64,000 bases of DNA from Desulfuromonas versatilis (GTDB lineage: Bacteria > Desulfobacterota > Desulfuromonadia > Desulfuromonadales > NIT-T3), in the NCBI RefSeq assembly GCF_019704135.1, contig NZ_AP024355.1, forward strand, positions 496,001 to 560,000. Reading direction: 5' to 3'. The position numbers and the translations under genes are program-made. Each line of letters begins with the position of its first letter. Position 1 is the stretch's first letter. The notes under the pieces are model-generated. The model saw nothing but the letters and a program-made list of their open reading frames with translations. It had not been told where the DNA came from and did not search any database. Below, in pieces: positions 53,168 through 62,081 of this stretch.

Positions 53168-54994
53168 ATGCACCAGGAAATCCGCCTCCACGGCCATCTC
53201 AACGACACTGTCGAATATTTCGTCTCAGCGGCGGCCAGAGACGCCTATCGCAGCTATTTCTACGAGGTGGCAGGCGATTCCCTGCGCATATTTTCCCCCG
53301 GCAACGAGTTCGTTCTCGGGCCCAAGGGGATCGGCCACCGCGGCAACGGCGGCAGCTTCTGCGAATACATGTTCGGGGTGGACCAGCCTCTGGCCGACCT
53401 TGCCAAGGCCGAGGTACGCAACCGGCTGGTGTTATACGGCGGGGTCTACCAGGAGAACTTCAGCCTGTATTTCAGCGATCACACCGATGGCAGCCTGGCC
53501 TACGATCAGGTTTTTTTCGACGGCAACGCCATCTGCAACTATTTCTTCTTCCTCTCCGGGTCGGTGGCCGGAGCGCTGCACGAGCAACAGGAGGAGCTGC
53601 TGCGGCTGCTGGGGCGGCTGCTCAAGCGCAGCGCCGCCGTCGGCGCCCTGGATGACAGCGCGCTGATCGACGAGCTGTTCGCCCTGCTCGGGCACCGCAG
53701 CGCGCTCTACCTGGTGCGGCTGGTGCACAAAAAGCACCGTGTCTACCATGATGCCTTCCAACAGCTCTACTTTGCCGAAAAGTCCGTTTCCGACGAGAAT
53801 TTCGCCTGTCTGCAGCAGCTCGCCGAGGATCTGGGCATCGACAAGTACCAGCAGGAGCGGATTCGCATCGACGTCATGTACAAGCACCCGGACAACCGGC
53901 GCATCGTCGATGAGTACAAGAGCATCCTGATCGACTGCTATCGCAAGGGGCGCATCAGCCAGCTGGAGAATGCCCGCCTGACCCGCCTGAAGACCCTCTC
54001 GGTGCGCAACAAGATCCCCGCCGCCCTGTTCTACACCCTCGACAAGATGCTCAAGCACGACAAGCTCATCGACCTCGAGGAGCAGGACTACATCTCGGAG
54101 ACCCGGCAGGTGCTGGAGGGGATTTTCCTGCAGGAGCGGCAGATCGACGCCAGCATCGACCGGGAGGACATGATCCGGCTGCTGGCTGCCAAGCAGCGGG
54201 CCAGCGAAAACCGCGACCACACCTTCGAGCAGATCCTGCTGGAAACGGGCAAGGCCTGCGACGAAAAGATCTACGCCGGCGGCGACATGGCCCTGCTGGA
54301 GAATTTCTCCTATATCCTCACCTACTTCGACCGCTTCGACAACACCTCGTCGGTGATCAACCAGCTGGCCTTCATGGAGCATGTTCATTTCTCCGAAAAG
54401 ATGCTGCGCAGCCTGTTGGGCAACAAGCGCGCCTTCGACGAGCTCGATCAGGGGCTGTTCAACCGGATGTTTTTTACCGGGATTCTGGAAAACAAATACC
54501 TTGGCGCCTTCGGCCGCAAGAAAATTCTCTGCCTGCAGCAGGGCCTCGGCGAGATCGAGGAGAGCCTGTTGACCCTGCAGGGCCTGCTGGCGCGACTGGA
54601 GGCCCTGGGCGAACAGGACCGGCTCTACGGAGTGCTGCGCGACCATGTCAAAGAGCGCATCCGGCATTTCTACAGCCGTTACAACACCCGGGCCGAGCAG
54701 GAGGCGCTGCTGGCCGAGGTCGCCGAGGAGTTGCACAACAAGGGCCTGCTCAAGGGAGAAATCCCTGCCGCGCTGTTCCGGGACGTGGTGGTCAACATCA
54801 AGAAGGAAGCCATCTACATCCACAACCTGCTGCCCCGGGTCATCGCCGAAAAGGATGTGGCGCTGCGCGAGGATTTTCTCGACAACAGCGGCCTCGACCG
54901 TTTCTACGTCGAGGAAATCGAGCGCGAGTACTTCGAACTGAACGGCCTCAACCTCGAAGACCTCTACCTGATCCGCAAGGGGCTCAACGGCTGA
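53168..54994 (+). CDS. 608-residue protein, TIGR04442-like family, unknown function
   Basis: Mostly helical, soluble, no signal peptide and no membrane segment. ATG 53168 has GGAG at 53155-53158; the in-frame ATG at 53129 would add 13 residues and lacks a clear site. An N-terminal part of about 150 residues is beta-rich ([57 protein letters not shown]). The rest carries helical repeats with many charged pairs. I believe it is a family restricted to Geobacter relatives. The neighbouring genes do not suggest a role. Ends 94 bases before fusA. Confidence 0.7.
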   Translation: MHQEIRLHGHLNDTVEYFVSAAARDAYRSYFYEVAGDSLRIFSPGNEFVLGPKGIGHRGNGGSFCEYMFGVDQPLADLAKAEVRNRLVLYGGVYQENFSLYFSDHTDGSLAYDQVFFDGNAICNYFFFLSGSVAGALHEQQEELLRLLGRLLKRSAAVGALDDSALIDELFALLGHRSALYLVRLVHKKHRVYHDAFQQLYFAEKSVSDENFACLQQLAEDLGIDKYQQERIRIDVMYKHPDNRRIVDEYKSILIDCYRKGRISQLENARLTRLKTLSVRNKIPAALFYTLDKMLKHDKLIDLEEQDYISETRQVLEGIFLQERQIDASIDREDMIRLLAAKQRASENRDHTFEQILLETGKACDEKIYAGGDMALLENFSYILTYFDRFDNTSSVINQLAFMEHVHFSEKMLRSLLGNKRAFDELDQGLFNRMFFTGILENKYLGAFGRKKILCLQQGLGEIEESLLTLQGLLARLEALGEQDRLYGVLRDHVKERIRHFYSRYNTRAEQEALLAEVAEELHNKGLLKGEIPAALFRDVVVNIKKEAIYIHNLLPRVIAEKDVALREDFLDNSGLDRFYVEEIEREYFELNGLNLEDLYLIRKGLNG

Positions 54995-55030
54995 CGCCGA
55001 GCCCGCTCCCCCCAACTCCCCTCCCCAGGC

Positions 55031-55058
55031 TTGCCAGCCGGCAGTAATCCGATATAAT
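55031..55058 (+). promoter_or_regulatory. Promoter of the EF-G paralogue
   Basis: TTGCCA (55031-55036), 16-base spacer and a perfect TATAAT (55053-55058), about 30 bases before the start codon. Confidence 0.65.
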
Positions 55059-55088
55059 TCCGATATTTTACATGCAATGCGAGGGACC

Positions 55089-57158
55089 ATGAACCAGCCT
55101 GCCCTGTCGAGCATCCGCAATATCGGCATCATCTCCCACATCGACGCCGGCAAAACCACCGTCTCCGAACGCATCCTGTTCTATGCCGGGGAAATCCACA
55201 AGATGGGCGAGGTCCACGAGGGCTCGGCCACCATGGACTGGATGGACCAGGAGCAGGAGCGGGGGATCACCATCACCGCCACCAGCACCACCTGCCGCTG
55301 GGGGGAGCTGTGGATCAACCTGATCGACACCCCCGGGCATATCGACTTCACCATCGAGGTCGAGCGCTCGCTGCGGGTGCTCGACGGCGCGGTGACCATC
55401 TTCAGCGCCGTCGAGGGGGTGCAGCCGCAGAGCGAGTCGGTCTGGCGCCAGGCCGACCGCTACCGGGTGCCGCGCATCTGCCTGATCAACAAGATGGACC
55501 GCATCGGCGCCGACTATCCCCGCTGTCTCGAGCAGATCCGCGAGCGGCTCGGGGCCCGGCCGGTGCTGCTGCAGCTGCCCCTGGGGGTCGAAAGCGAGTT
55601 CGCCGGGGTCATCGACCTGCTCGCCGAGCAGGCGGTGCTGTTCGACGAGGCCGACCAGGGGCGGACCCTGAGCCTCGCTGCGGTGCCCGAAGCCTACCGG
55701 GAGGCGGTGGCTGAGGCCCGGGAGCGACTGATCGAGGCGGCGGCTGATTTCGACGATTCCATCCTCGCCGATTTCCTCGAGGGGCGGCCGGTGGAGGCCG
55801 GGCGCCTGCAACAGGCCCTGCGCCGGGGCACCCTGCAGTGCCGGATCTTCCCGGTGCTGTTCGGGGCGGCGCTGCGCAACAAGGGGATCCAGCCGCTGCT
55901 CGACGCGGTCGGTGCGTTTCTCCCCTCGCCCCTGGAGGTGCCGCCGGTGCCGGCCCACCATCCCGAGACCGAAAGGGAGACCGAGGAGCTGGTCTGCGAC
56001 CCCAAGGGCCCCTTGTGCCTGCTGGCCTTCAAGGTGCTTGCCGACGAGGGGCGCAAGCTGACCTACCTGCGCATCTATTCGGGCACCCTCAAGGCCGGCG
56101 ACAGCTTGTACAACCCGGTGCGGGGCTGCCAGGAGAAGGTCGCCCGGCTGTTTCGCATGCATGCCCACAAGCGCGAACGGCTCGACGAGGCGCAGGCCGG
56201 CGACATCGTCGCGGCGGCCGGCCTCAAGGAGGCCCTGACCGGCGACACCCTCTGCCGTCCCGAGCGTCCGCTGCTGCTGGCGGGGCTCTCCATCCCCGAT
56301 CCGGTAGTCTCCCTGGCCGTGGAGCCCAAGGGGGTGGACGACCGGGAAAAGCTGCTGCCCTCGCTGGACAAGCTGCAGTGGGAAGACCCCACCTTCAAGG
56401 TCCACGAGGACCCCGAGACCGGGCAGACCATTCTCTCGGGCATGGGGGAACTGCATCTGGAGGTGGTCACCACGCGCCTGGAGCGGGAGTTCGGCGTCCA
56501 CGTCAAGACCGGCCGCCCCCAGGTCGTCTACCGCGAGACCATTTCCCGCAAGGTGGAGCGCCGCGAACATTTCCACCGCGATCTCGACGGCAAGGTCCAC
56601 GAGGGGGAGGTCCTGCTCGGCCTGAGCCCCCTGCCCCGGGGCGGCGGCCTGAAGCTGCTGCTCCCCGAGCCAGGCGCGGCCTCTCTGCCGCCCGAACTGC
56701 TCGAGGTCCTGCGCCAGAGCCTGCTGCAGGCCAGCGCGGCGGGGGTGCGGGCCGGGTTTCCCCTGACCGACATCGAGGTGCGGGTGGCCGAGATCCCCTT
56801 TGCCGCGGGGGTGACCACCGAGCTGGGCCTGCGCGCCGCGGCCCAGCGGGGGCTGGCGCTGGCCGCGCGGGAAGCCGGGCCGACCCTGCTCGAACCGGTG
56901 ATGAGCCTGGAGCTGATCGCCCCCGGCGACTACGCCGGAAAGGTGCTGGGTTCGCTGCAGCAGAAGCGCGGCCGGGTCGAGGGGATGCAGACCCGTGGCG
57001 ATGTCGAGGTGATTCGCGCCAAGGTCCCCCTTTCCGAAATGTTCGGTTATATGACCGAACTGCGCAGTGCAACCAAGGGGCGCGGAACCTTCACCATGGA
57101 ATTCTCCCATTTCGACCAGGCGCCGGCCGAAGTTCTGGAGCGCTTTGGCCTGGGGTAG
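55089..57158 (+). CDS. fusA: Elongation factor G paralogue
   Basis: 689 residues; ATG 55089 follows GAGGGA, and the ATG at 55077 is also in frame. GTPase motifs: [15 protein letters not shown] (G1), [10 protein letters not shown] (G2), DTPGHIDF (G3), [10 protein letters not shown] (G4). Domains II-V follow, with [36 protein letters not shown] and the C-terminal [20 protein letters not shown]. It is isolated from rpsL, rpsG and tuf, has its own strong promoter, and so looks like a second EF-G of the kind that helps ribosome recycling or stress survival, not the housekeeping copy. Confidence 0.92.
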   Translation: MNQPALSSIRNIGIISHIDAGKTTVSERILFYAGEIHKMGEVHEGSATMDWMDQEQERGITITATSTTCRWGELWINLIDTPGHIDFTIEVERSLRVLDGAVTIFSAVEGVQPQSESVWRQADRYRVPRICLINKMDRIGADYPRCLEQIRERLGARPVLLQLPLGVESEFAGVIDLLAEQAVLFDEADQGRTLSLAAVPEAYREAVAEARERLIEAAADFDDSILADFLEGRPVEAGRLQQALRRGTLQCRIFPVLFGAALRNKGIQPLLDAVGAFLPSPLEVPPVPAHHPETERETEELVCDPKGPLCLLAFKVLADEGRKLTYLRIYSGTLKAGDSLYNPVRGCQEKVARLFRMHAHKRERLDEAQAGDIVAAAGLKEALTGDTLCRPERPLLLAGLSIPDPVVSLAVEPKGVDDREKLLPSLDKLQWEDPTFKVHEDPETGQTILSGMGELHLEVVTTRLEREFGVHVKTGRPQVVYRETISRKVERREHFHRDLDGKVHEGEVLLGLSPLPRGGGLKLLLPEPGAASLPPELLEVLRQSLLQASAAGVRAGFPLTDIEVRVAEIPFAAGVTTELGLRAAAQRGLALAAREAGPTLLEPVMSLELIAPGDYAGKVLGSLQQKRGRVEGMQTRGDVEVIRAKVPLSEMFGYMTELRSATKGRGTFTMEFSHFDQAPAEVLERFGLG

Positions 57159-57201
57159 CCCGCGTTTTCCCCTCTCGGGTTTAAATCTTGCATCTCGATG
57201 C

Positions 57202-57227
57202 GTCTGACCCATCTTGGTGGGTCAGAC
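57202..57227 (+). repeat. Perfect 10-bp inverted repeat between fusA and the HD-GYP gene
   Basis: GTCTGACCCA (57202-57211) and TGGGTCAGAC (57218-57227) with a six-base loop. No T-run follows, so it is not an obvious terminator. It ends directly before an in-frame ATG. Confidence 0.85.
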
Positions 57228-57254
57228 ATGGGAGCATGTCCGAGGGAGGGGCGG

Positions 57255-58610
57255 GTGCGCAAAAGGTTCGACAACATCCTGATTCGCTACACCCTGATCA
57301 GCTTTGCCGTGGTGTTGGGTTTTTCGCTGTCTCTGGGGATCCTGGTCTCCCGGCAGATCACCGACCACATCATCCAGAGTCATATCCGCATCTTTCCCCT
57401 GGTGGTCAACGCCATTGCCCGCAACAATCCCTCGGTAAAGCAGTTTTTCCTGGCCCCGCCCGGCACCACCGTGCCGGAGGATGTCCAGCGGTTTCTCGAT
57501 GAGCTGCACAGGCTCGAAACGGTCTTTCGGGTCAAACTCTGGGGTGCCGACGCAGTCGTCCACTGGAGCGACAACGCCGAGCTGATAGGCCGGAAATTCG
57601 ACGACAACAACCATTACCGAAGCGCTTTGCTGGGCGAGGTGGTCGCCGAGGTCGAGATCCTGAACAAAGAGGAGAACCTCTCCGAACAGGGGCACGGCAG
57701 TGTTCTGGAGATCTACATCCCCGTGGAATTCGGCGGCGAACCGCTGGGAGTGGTGGAGCTGTACGAATCCGACCACGCCCTGTTCCGGCAGATCGGCCAC
57801 AGCGTCGGCACCACCTGGTGGCTGATCGGGGCGGCGGGCGCCACGCTCTATGCGCTGCTGTTTCTGACCTATTACCGGGCTCATGTCCGGCAGAAATGGG
57901 CCAACGCGGAATTGCTCGAAACCCAGAACGTGACCATCTCGGCCCTGGCGCACCAGGCGGAAATCCGCGACCTGGAAACCGGGCTGCACCTTGACCGCAC
58001 TTCGCGCTACGTGCAGATCCTGGCCGCCGAGTTGCGCGGCTGCACCGATTTCAAGGCGCTGCTGACGCCGGGCTACATTTCGGCCCTGGTAAAGTCGACC
58101 CCGCTGCACGACATCGGCAAGGTCGGGATTCCCGACCACATCCTGCGCAAGCCCGGCAGCCTCAGCCCGGAGGAGTTCGGCGAAATCCAGAAACATTGCG
58201 AGAACGGCGCCGCCATCCTGCGGCGCGCCGAGAAAAAGCTCTCTTCCCGCTCCTTTCTCTCCCTGGCCATCGACCTGGTGCTCTACCACCATGAAAAATG
58301 GGACGGTACCGGCTATCCCCATGGCCTGAAGGAGGAGCAGATCCCTCTTGCGGCCCGGATCATGGCCCTGGCCGATGTCTACGATGCGCTGCGTTCGCCG
58401 CGTTATTACAAGGCCGCTCTCTCTCACGCCCGCTGCCTGGAAATCATCCGTCAGGAGCGCGGCGTCCATTTCGATCCGCGGGTGGTCGATGCCTTCCTCG
58501 CCCGGCACGACGAATTCAGACAGGTCTCCGAAGAGTGGGCCGACACCCTGCCGAAGCGTCCCGTGCCCCGGGAATCCTCCCGCCTGCTAGCCTCAGGCTC
58601 CGCCGCGTAG
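57255..58610 (+). CDS. Membrane HD-GYP domain cyclic di-GMP phosphodiesterase
   Basis: 451 residues from GTG 57255, chosen because GAGGGAGG ends 5 bases upstream; ATG starts at 57228 and 57198 are in frame. Two membrane helices (about 8-27 and 196-215) bracket a sensory domain. A canonical HD-GYP domain occupies about 240-430: HLDRTSRYVQIL, STPLHDIGKVGIPDHILRKPG, HHEKWDGTGYPHGLKEEQIPLAARIMALADVYDAL, so both HD and GYP signatures and metal ligands are intact. It should break down cyclic di-GMP, affecting motility and biofilm. Confidence 0.9.
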   Translation: MRKRFDNILIRYTLISFAVVLGFSLSLGILVSRQITDHIIQSHIRIFPLVVNAIARNNPSVKQFFLAPPGTTVPEDVQRFLDELHRLETVFRVKLWGADAVVHWSDNAELIGRKFDDNNHYRSALLGEVVAEVEILNKEENLSEQGHGSVLEIYIPVEFGGEPLGVVELYESDHALFRQIGHSVGTTWWLIGAAGATLYALLFLTYYRAHVRQKWANAELLETQNVTISALAHQAEIRDLETGLHLDRTSRYVQILAAELRGCTDFKALLTPGYISALVKSTPLHDIGKVGIPDHILRKPGSLSPEEFGEIQKHCENGAAILRRAEKKLSSRSFLSLAIDLVLYHHEKWDGTGYPHGLKEEQIPLAARIMALADVYDALRSPRYYKAALSHARCLEIIRQERGVHFDPRVVDAFLARHDEFRQVSEEWADTLPKRPVPRESSRLLASGSAA

Positions 58611-58629
58611 AAAAAATTTCCCTTCAGGA

Positions 58630-58658
58630 TTGACAGCCGGGCTTTTTCGGCTTAAACT
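58630..58658 (+). promoter_or_regulatory. Promoter of the cco operon
   Basis: TTGACA (58630-58635), 17-base spacer, TAAACT (58653-58658), about 104 bases upstream of ccoN. No FNR-type box TTGAT-N4-ATCAA is seen around it. Confidence 0.6.
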
Positions 58659-58761
58659 CTGACCGTTTTTATCTCCAATAGGCCGGTTGCATATCGCCCG
58701 GTTTCGATTACACTTTTCAGGATTTTTTTCATCAACCTGCCACATTCAAGGAGGTACTGCA

Positions 58762-60168
58762 ATGGAGGCGCCGCAGTATAACACCGCCATCGTCCGGAGT
58801 TTTGTGCACTGGAGCATCCTCTGGGGGGTGGTGGCCATTCTGGTGGGGATTCTGATCTCCTTCCAGCTGGTCAATCCCGATCTGAACATCGCTCCCTATC
58901 TGACCTACGGCCGCTTGCGGCCGATCCACACCAACGCCGGGATTTTCGGCTGGGGGATCGGCAGTTTCTTCGCCCTGTTCTACTACATGGTGCAGCGGCT
59001 GTGCCGCACCCCGCTGTGGAGTGACGGGCTGGCCAAGTTCCAACTCTACTTCTTCAACGCCACCATCATCGCCGCGGCGGTGACCCTGGCGCTGGGCTAC
59101 ACCACCTCCAAGGAATACCACGAACTGGAGTGGCCCATCGACATCATGGTGGTGGTGCTCTGGGTGGTCTTCGCCATCAACATCATCATGACCATCATCA
59201 AGCGCAAGGAAGAGCAGATGTACATCTCGCTCTGGTTCATGCTCGCCTCCATCGTCGGGGTGGCGGTGCTCTACCTGGTCAACGCCGCCGAGGTGCCGGT
59301 CTCGCTGTTCAAGAGCTACTCGGCCTACGCTGGCACCAACGACGCCAACGTCCAGTGGTGGTTCGGCCACAACGCGGTGGCCATGGTGCTGACCGCGCCG
59401 CCGCTGGCGGTCTTTTACTACTTCCTGCCCAAGTCGACGGGGGTGCCGATCTACAGCCACCGGCTCTCCATCGTCGCCTTCTGGAGCCTGATCTTCATGT
59501 ACCTGTGGACCGGCGCCCACCACCTGCTGTGGACCCCGGTGCCCGACTGGGTGCAGACCCTGGCCATGGCCTTCTCGGTGATGCTGATCGCTCCCAGCTG
59601 GGGCTCGGTGTTCAACGGCTACCTCTCCATGGGCGGCCAGTGGCACCAGATGCGCGAGAACTACCTGGTCAAGTTCCTGATCCTCGGCATCACCTTCTAC
59701 GGGCTGCAGACCCTGCAGGGGCCGCTGCAGGCGGTGCGCTCCTTCTCGGCCTTCATCCACTACACCGACTGGGTGCCGGGGCACGTGCACATGGGGACCC
59801 TCGGCTGGGTGTCGCTGGTGCTGTTCGCCGCCTTCTACTACCTGGCGCCGCGCATCTACGGCCGCGAGCTCTACAGCATTCCCCTGGCCAACCTGCATTT
59901 CTGGCTGGTGCTGATCGGCCAGCTGGTCTACTCGGTGAGCATGTGGATCGCCGGGGTGCAGCAGGCGGGCATGTGGCACAGCATGAACCCCGACGGGTCG
60001 CTGGCCTACTCCTTCATGGAGACGCTCATCGAGATGTACCCCTATTACTGGGTCCGGGCCTTCTCCGGGTTGATCTACATCGCCGGGGTCGCGGTCTTCG
60101 TCTACAACCTGTTCATGACTGCGCGCCAGGGTAAGCCGGCCGGCGGCAAAGCCGCCGTGGGCGCCTGA
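58762..60168 (+). CDS. ccoN: cbb3-type cytochrome c oxidase subunit I
   Basis: 468 residues with about 12 membrane helices; start ATG 58762 after AAGGAGGT. Haem and copper histidines are in LRPIHTNAGIFGWG, WWFGHNAVAMVLTAPPLAVFYYFLP, MYLWTGAHHLLWTPVPDW and YTDWVPGHVHMGTLGW. This is the catalytic subunit reducing oxygen to water with high affinity. It opens the ccoNOQPGHI cluster. Expression in low oxygen is expected, although no Fnr site is visible. Confidence 0.96.
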   Translation: MEAPQYNTAIVRSFVHWSILWGVVAILVGILISFQLVNPDLNIAPYLTYGRLRPIHTNAGIFGWGIGSFFALFYYMVQRLCRTPLWSDGLAKFQLYFFNATIIAAAVTLALGYTTSKEYHELEWPIDIMVVVLWVVFAINIIMTIIKRKEEQMYISLWFMLASIVGVAVLYLVNAAEVPVSLFKSYSAYAGTNDANVQWWFGHNAVAMVLTAPPLAVFYYFLPKSTGVPIYSHRLSIVAFWSLIFMYLWTGAHHLLWTPVPDWVQTLAMAFSVMLIAPSWGSVFNGYLSMGGQWHQMRENYLVKFLILGITFYGLQTLQGPLQAVRSFSAFIHYTDWVPGHVHMGTLGWVSLVLFAAFYYLAPRIYGRELYSIPLANLHFWLVLIGQLVYSVSMWIAGVQQAGMWHSMNPDGSLAYSFMETLIEMYPYYWVRAFSGLIYIAGVAVFVYNLFMTARQGKPAGGKAAVGA

Positions 60169-60186
60169 GAGGGGAGGGTAATAATT

Positions 60187-61053
60187 ATGTGGGAAAAGAA
60201 GCCTGTCCTCCTGCTGCTGATGGCCACCGCCACCATCCTGGTCGGCACCCTGGTCACCATGGTGCTCCCTTTCGCCTGGGTCAACACCGAGGCCGACCGC
60301 ATCGAAACCGTCACCCCCTACACCCCCCTCGAGCAGGAGGGGCGCGACGTCTACATCCGCGAGGGGTGCAACAACTGCCACACCCAGACCGTGCGCCCGC
60401 TGGTCGCCGAGGTGCTGCGCTACGGCGACTACTCCAAGTCGGGCGAGTTTGTCTATGACCGCCCCTTTCTCTGGGGCTCGCGGCGCACCGGGCCCGACCT
60501 GGCCCGCATTGGCGGCAAATACCCCGACGCCTGGCACTACCAGCACATGAGCGCGCCGACCTCCATGGTGCCGCGCTCCAACATGCCGGCCTACGCCTTC
60601 TTGAACGAGAACCAGGTCGATCCCGGCTACACCCGGCGCAAAATGGAGGTGCTCGGCTTCCCCTACAGCGAGGAGCAGATCGCAGCTCTCGAGGGCAAGA
60701 CCGAGATGGACGCCATGGTCGCCTACCTGCAGAAGCTCGGCAGCGACATCCCCTGGCGCGAGGCCGCCCGCACCACCCTGGTGGGGGACCTGAGCAACCC
60801 CTACCAGGGGGACTCCTCGGTACTCGACGAGGGGGGACGGCTTTACGGGCAGCACTGTGCCTCCTGCCACGGCGCCGACTTCGAGGGGAGCGACATCGCC
60901 CCGGATCTTCAGGACGTGGACATGGCTGACGCCGAGCTGTATGAACTGCTCTACAACGGGATTCCCGACGGTGGGATGCCGGCCTTCTCTACCCTCGGCT
61001 CCGACCGGGTGTGGAAGCTGGTCAATTTCGTCAAGTATCACAAGAGGCATTGA
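60187..61053 (+). CDS. ccoO: cbb3-type cytochrome c oxidase subunit II with an extra C-terminal cytochrome c domain
   Basis: 288 residues. After an N-terminal membrane anchor, the usual CcoO haem site GCNNCHTQTVRPL is at 61-65 with the Met ligand in SMVPRSNMPAY. A second c-type domain follows at about 215-288 with CASCH at 224-228 and Met in DGGMPAF. Usual CcoO has only the first. The subunit therefore carries two c haems and the complex four in all. The stop overlaps the ccoQ start in TGATG. Confidence 0.92.
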   Translation: MWEKKPVLLLLMATATILVGTLVTMVLPFAWVNTEADRIETVTPYTPLEQEGRDVYIREGCNNCHTQTVRPLVAEVLRYGDYSKSGEFVYDRPFLWGSRRTGPDLARIGGKYPDAWHYQHMSAPTSMVPRSNMPAYAFLNENQVDPGYTRRKMEVLGFPYSEEQIAALEGKTEMDAMVAYLQKLGSDIPWREAARTTLVGDLSNPYQGDSSVLDEGGRLYGQHCASCHGADFEGSDIAPDLQDVDMADAELYELLYNGIPDGGMPAFSTLGSDRVWKLVNFVKYHKRH

Positions 61054-61193
61054 TGGACTGGGCCTCGATCCTGTACCTGGGCATGACCCTGGGCCTGTTC
61101 GCGCTGTTCGCGGTGATCGTCGTGCGAACCTATCACCGCAAGCGCAAAAAGGACCTGGAGGAGCCCAAACACCGTATGCTGGATGACGATTAA
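61053..61193 (+). CDS. ccoQ: cbb3-type cytochrome c oxidase small subunit CcoQ
   Basis: 46 residues from ATG 61053, which shares bases with the ccoO stop. One membrane helix (ILYLGMTLGLFALFAVIVV) and a basic then acidic C terminus (RTYHRKRKKDLEEPKHRMLDDD), as in CcoQ, which stabilises the complex. It was identified from position and shape, not from a distinctive motif. Confidence 0.85.
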   Translation: MDWASILYLGMTLGLFALFAVIVVRTYHRKRKKDLEEPKHRMLDDD

Positions 61194-61213
61194 ATTTCCT
61201 CGGAGGTAATTCC

Positions 61214-62032
61214 ATGTCCATGTTGGAAGAACATAAACACAAGCACCCGACCCACGACTTCGACGGTATCACCGAGAACCGGACCAACCGGCCCCCGGCC
61301 TACTTCTCGGTGCTGTTCTACGGCCTGATCCTCTGGGGGACCATCTTCAGCGCCTACTACCTGCTGAGCGGCTGGAGTTCGGACGCCGAATTCGCGGCCA
61401 AGATGGCCGACCACCAGCAGCAGGTCGCCGAGCAGAAGCCCTCGGGACCCCAGGCCGCAGCCGCCGCCCCGCAGATGAGCGAGGAGGAGCTGCTGAACGA
61501 GGGCAAGGAACTCTTCGCCCAGCACTGTGCCGCCTGTCACGGGGCCGCGGGCGAGGGGGGGATCGGCCCGGCCCTGGACGGTGCGGATTACGCCTACGGC
61601 GCCGACCGGGAGGCGGTGCACCTGAGCATCGCCAAGGGGCGCGAGGGAGGGATGCCGGCCTTCGGCAGCCAGCTCTCCGCCACCCAGCTGGAGGCCCTGA
61701 CCGGCTTCGTGCTGTCCCTGCAGCCCTCGGGGTCGGCCGCGGCGCCGGCGCCCGCCGCCGGGGAGCCCGCGGCCGAAGAGCCCGCCGCCGCGGCGGCCGA
61801 GGGGCCTGACGCCGCAGAGCTTTACGCCGGCAACTGCGCCGCCTGCCACGGCGCCGACGGCCGCGGCGGGATCGGCCCGGACCTGGGCGCCGGCGAGTAC
61901 AAGTTCGGCAAGGACGATGCGGCCATCCTCGAGAGCATCGCCAACGGCCGTCCCGGCGGCATGCCGGCCTTCGGCGCCAGGCTCTCCGAAGCCCAGCTGC
62001 TGAGCCTGGTGGAGTTTTTGAAGTCCCTCTGA
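61214..62032 (+). CDS. ccoP: cbb3-type cytochrome c oxidase subunit III, dihaem
   Basis: 272 residues. N-terminal HDFDGITENRTNRPPAYFSVLFYGLILWG with a membrane helix near 30-50, then two cytochrome c domains with CAACH at 105-109 and 208-212 and a Pro/Ala-rich linker between them at about 172-198. Methionine ligands are in EGGMPAF and PGGMPAF. It feeds electrons into the oxidase. Shine-Dalgarno CGGAGG precedes the ATG. Confidence 0.95.
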   Translation: MSMLEEHKHKHPTHDFDGITENRTNRPPAYFSVLFYGLILWGTIFSAYYLLSGWSSDAEFAAKMADHQQQVAEQKPSGPQAAAAAPQMSEEELLNEGKELFAQHCAACHGAAGEGGIGPALDGADYAYGADREAVHLSIAKGREGGMPAFGSQLSATQLEALTGFVLSLQPSGSAAAPAPAAGEPAAEEPAAAAAEGPDAAELYAGNCAACHGADGRGGIGPDLGAGEYKFGKDDAAILESIANGRPGGMPAFGARLSEAQLLSLVEFLKSL

Positions 62033-62081
62033 TGAGACGCCAGCATTTTCCAAATCGGGCTGAACAGCGGGGGCGGGCGGC

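Noticed and set aside
57202-57227. Cyclic di-GMP riboswitch ahead of the HD-GYP gene
   Set aside because: Only one simple hairpin is present; the conserved GEMM core bases and second stem are missing.
58611-58761. FNR box ahead of ccoN
   Set aside because: No TTGAT-N4-ATCAA-like site was found; only a sigma-70 type promoter is clear.
58732-61287. 851-codon open frame antisense to the cco genes
   Set aside because: Low-complexity His/Gly/Asp-rich translation, no ribosome site; ccoN and ccoO motifs are certain on the plus strand.
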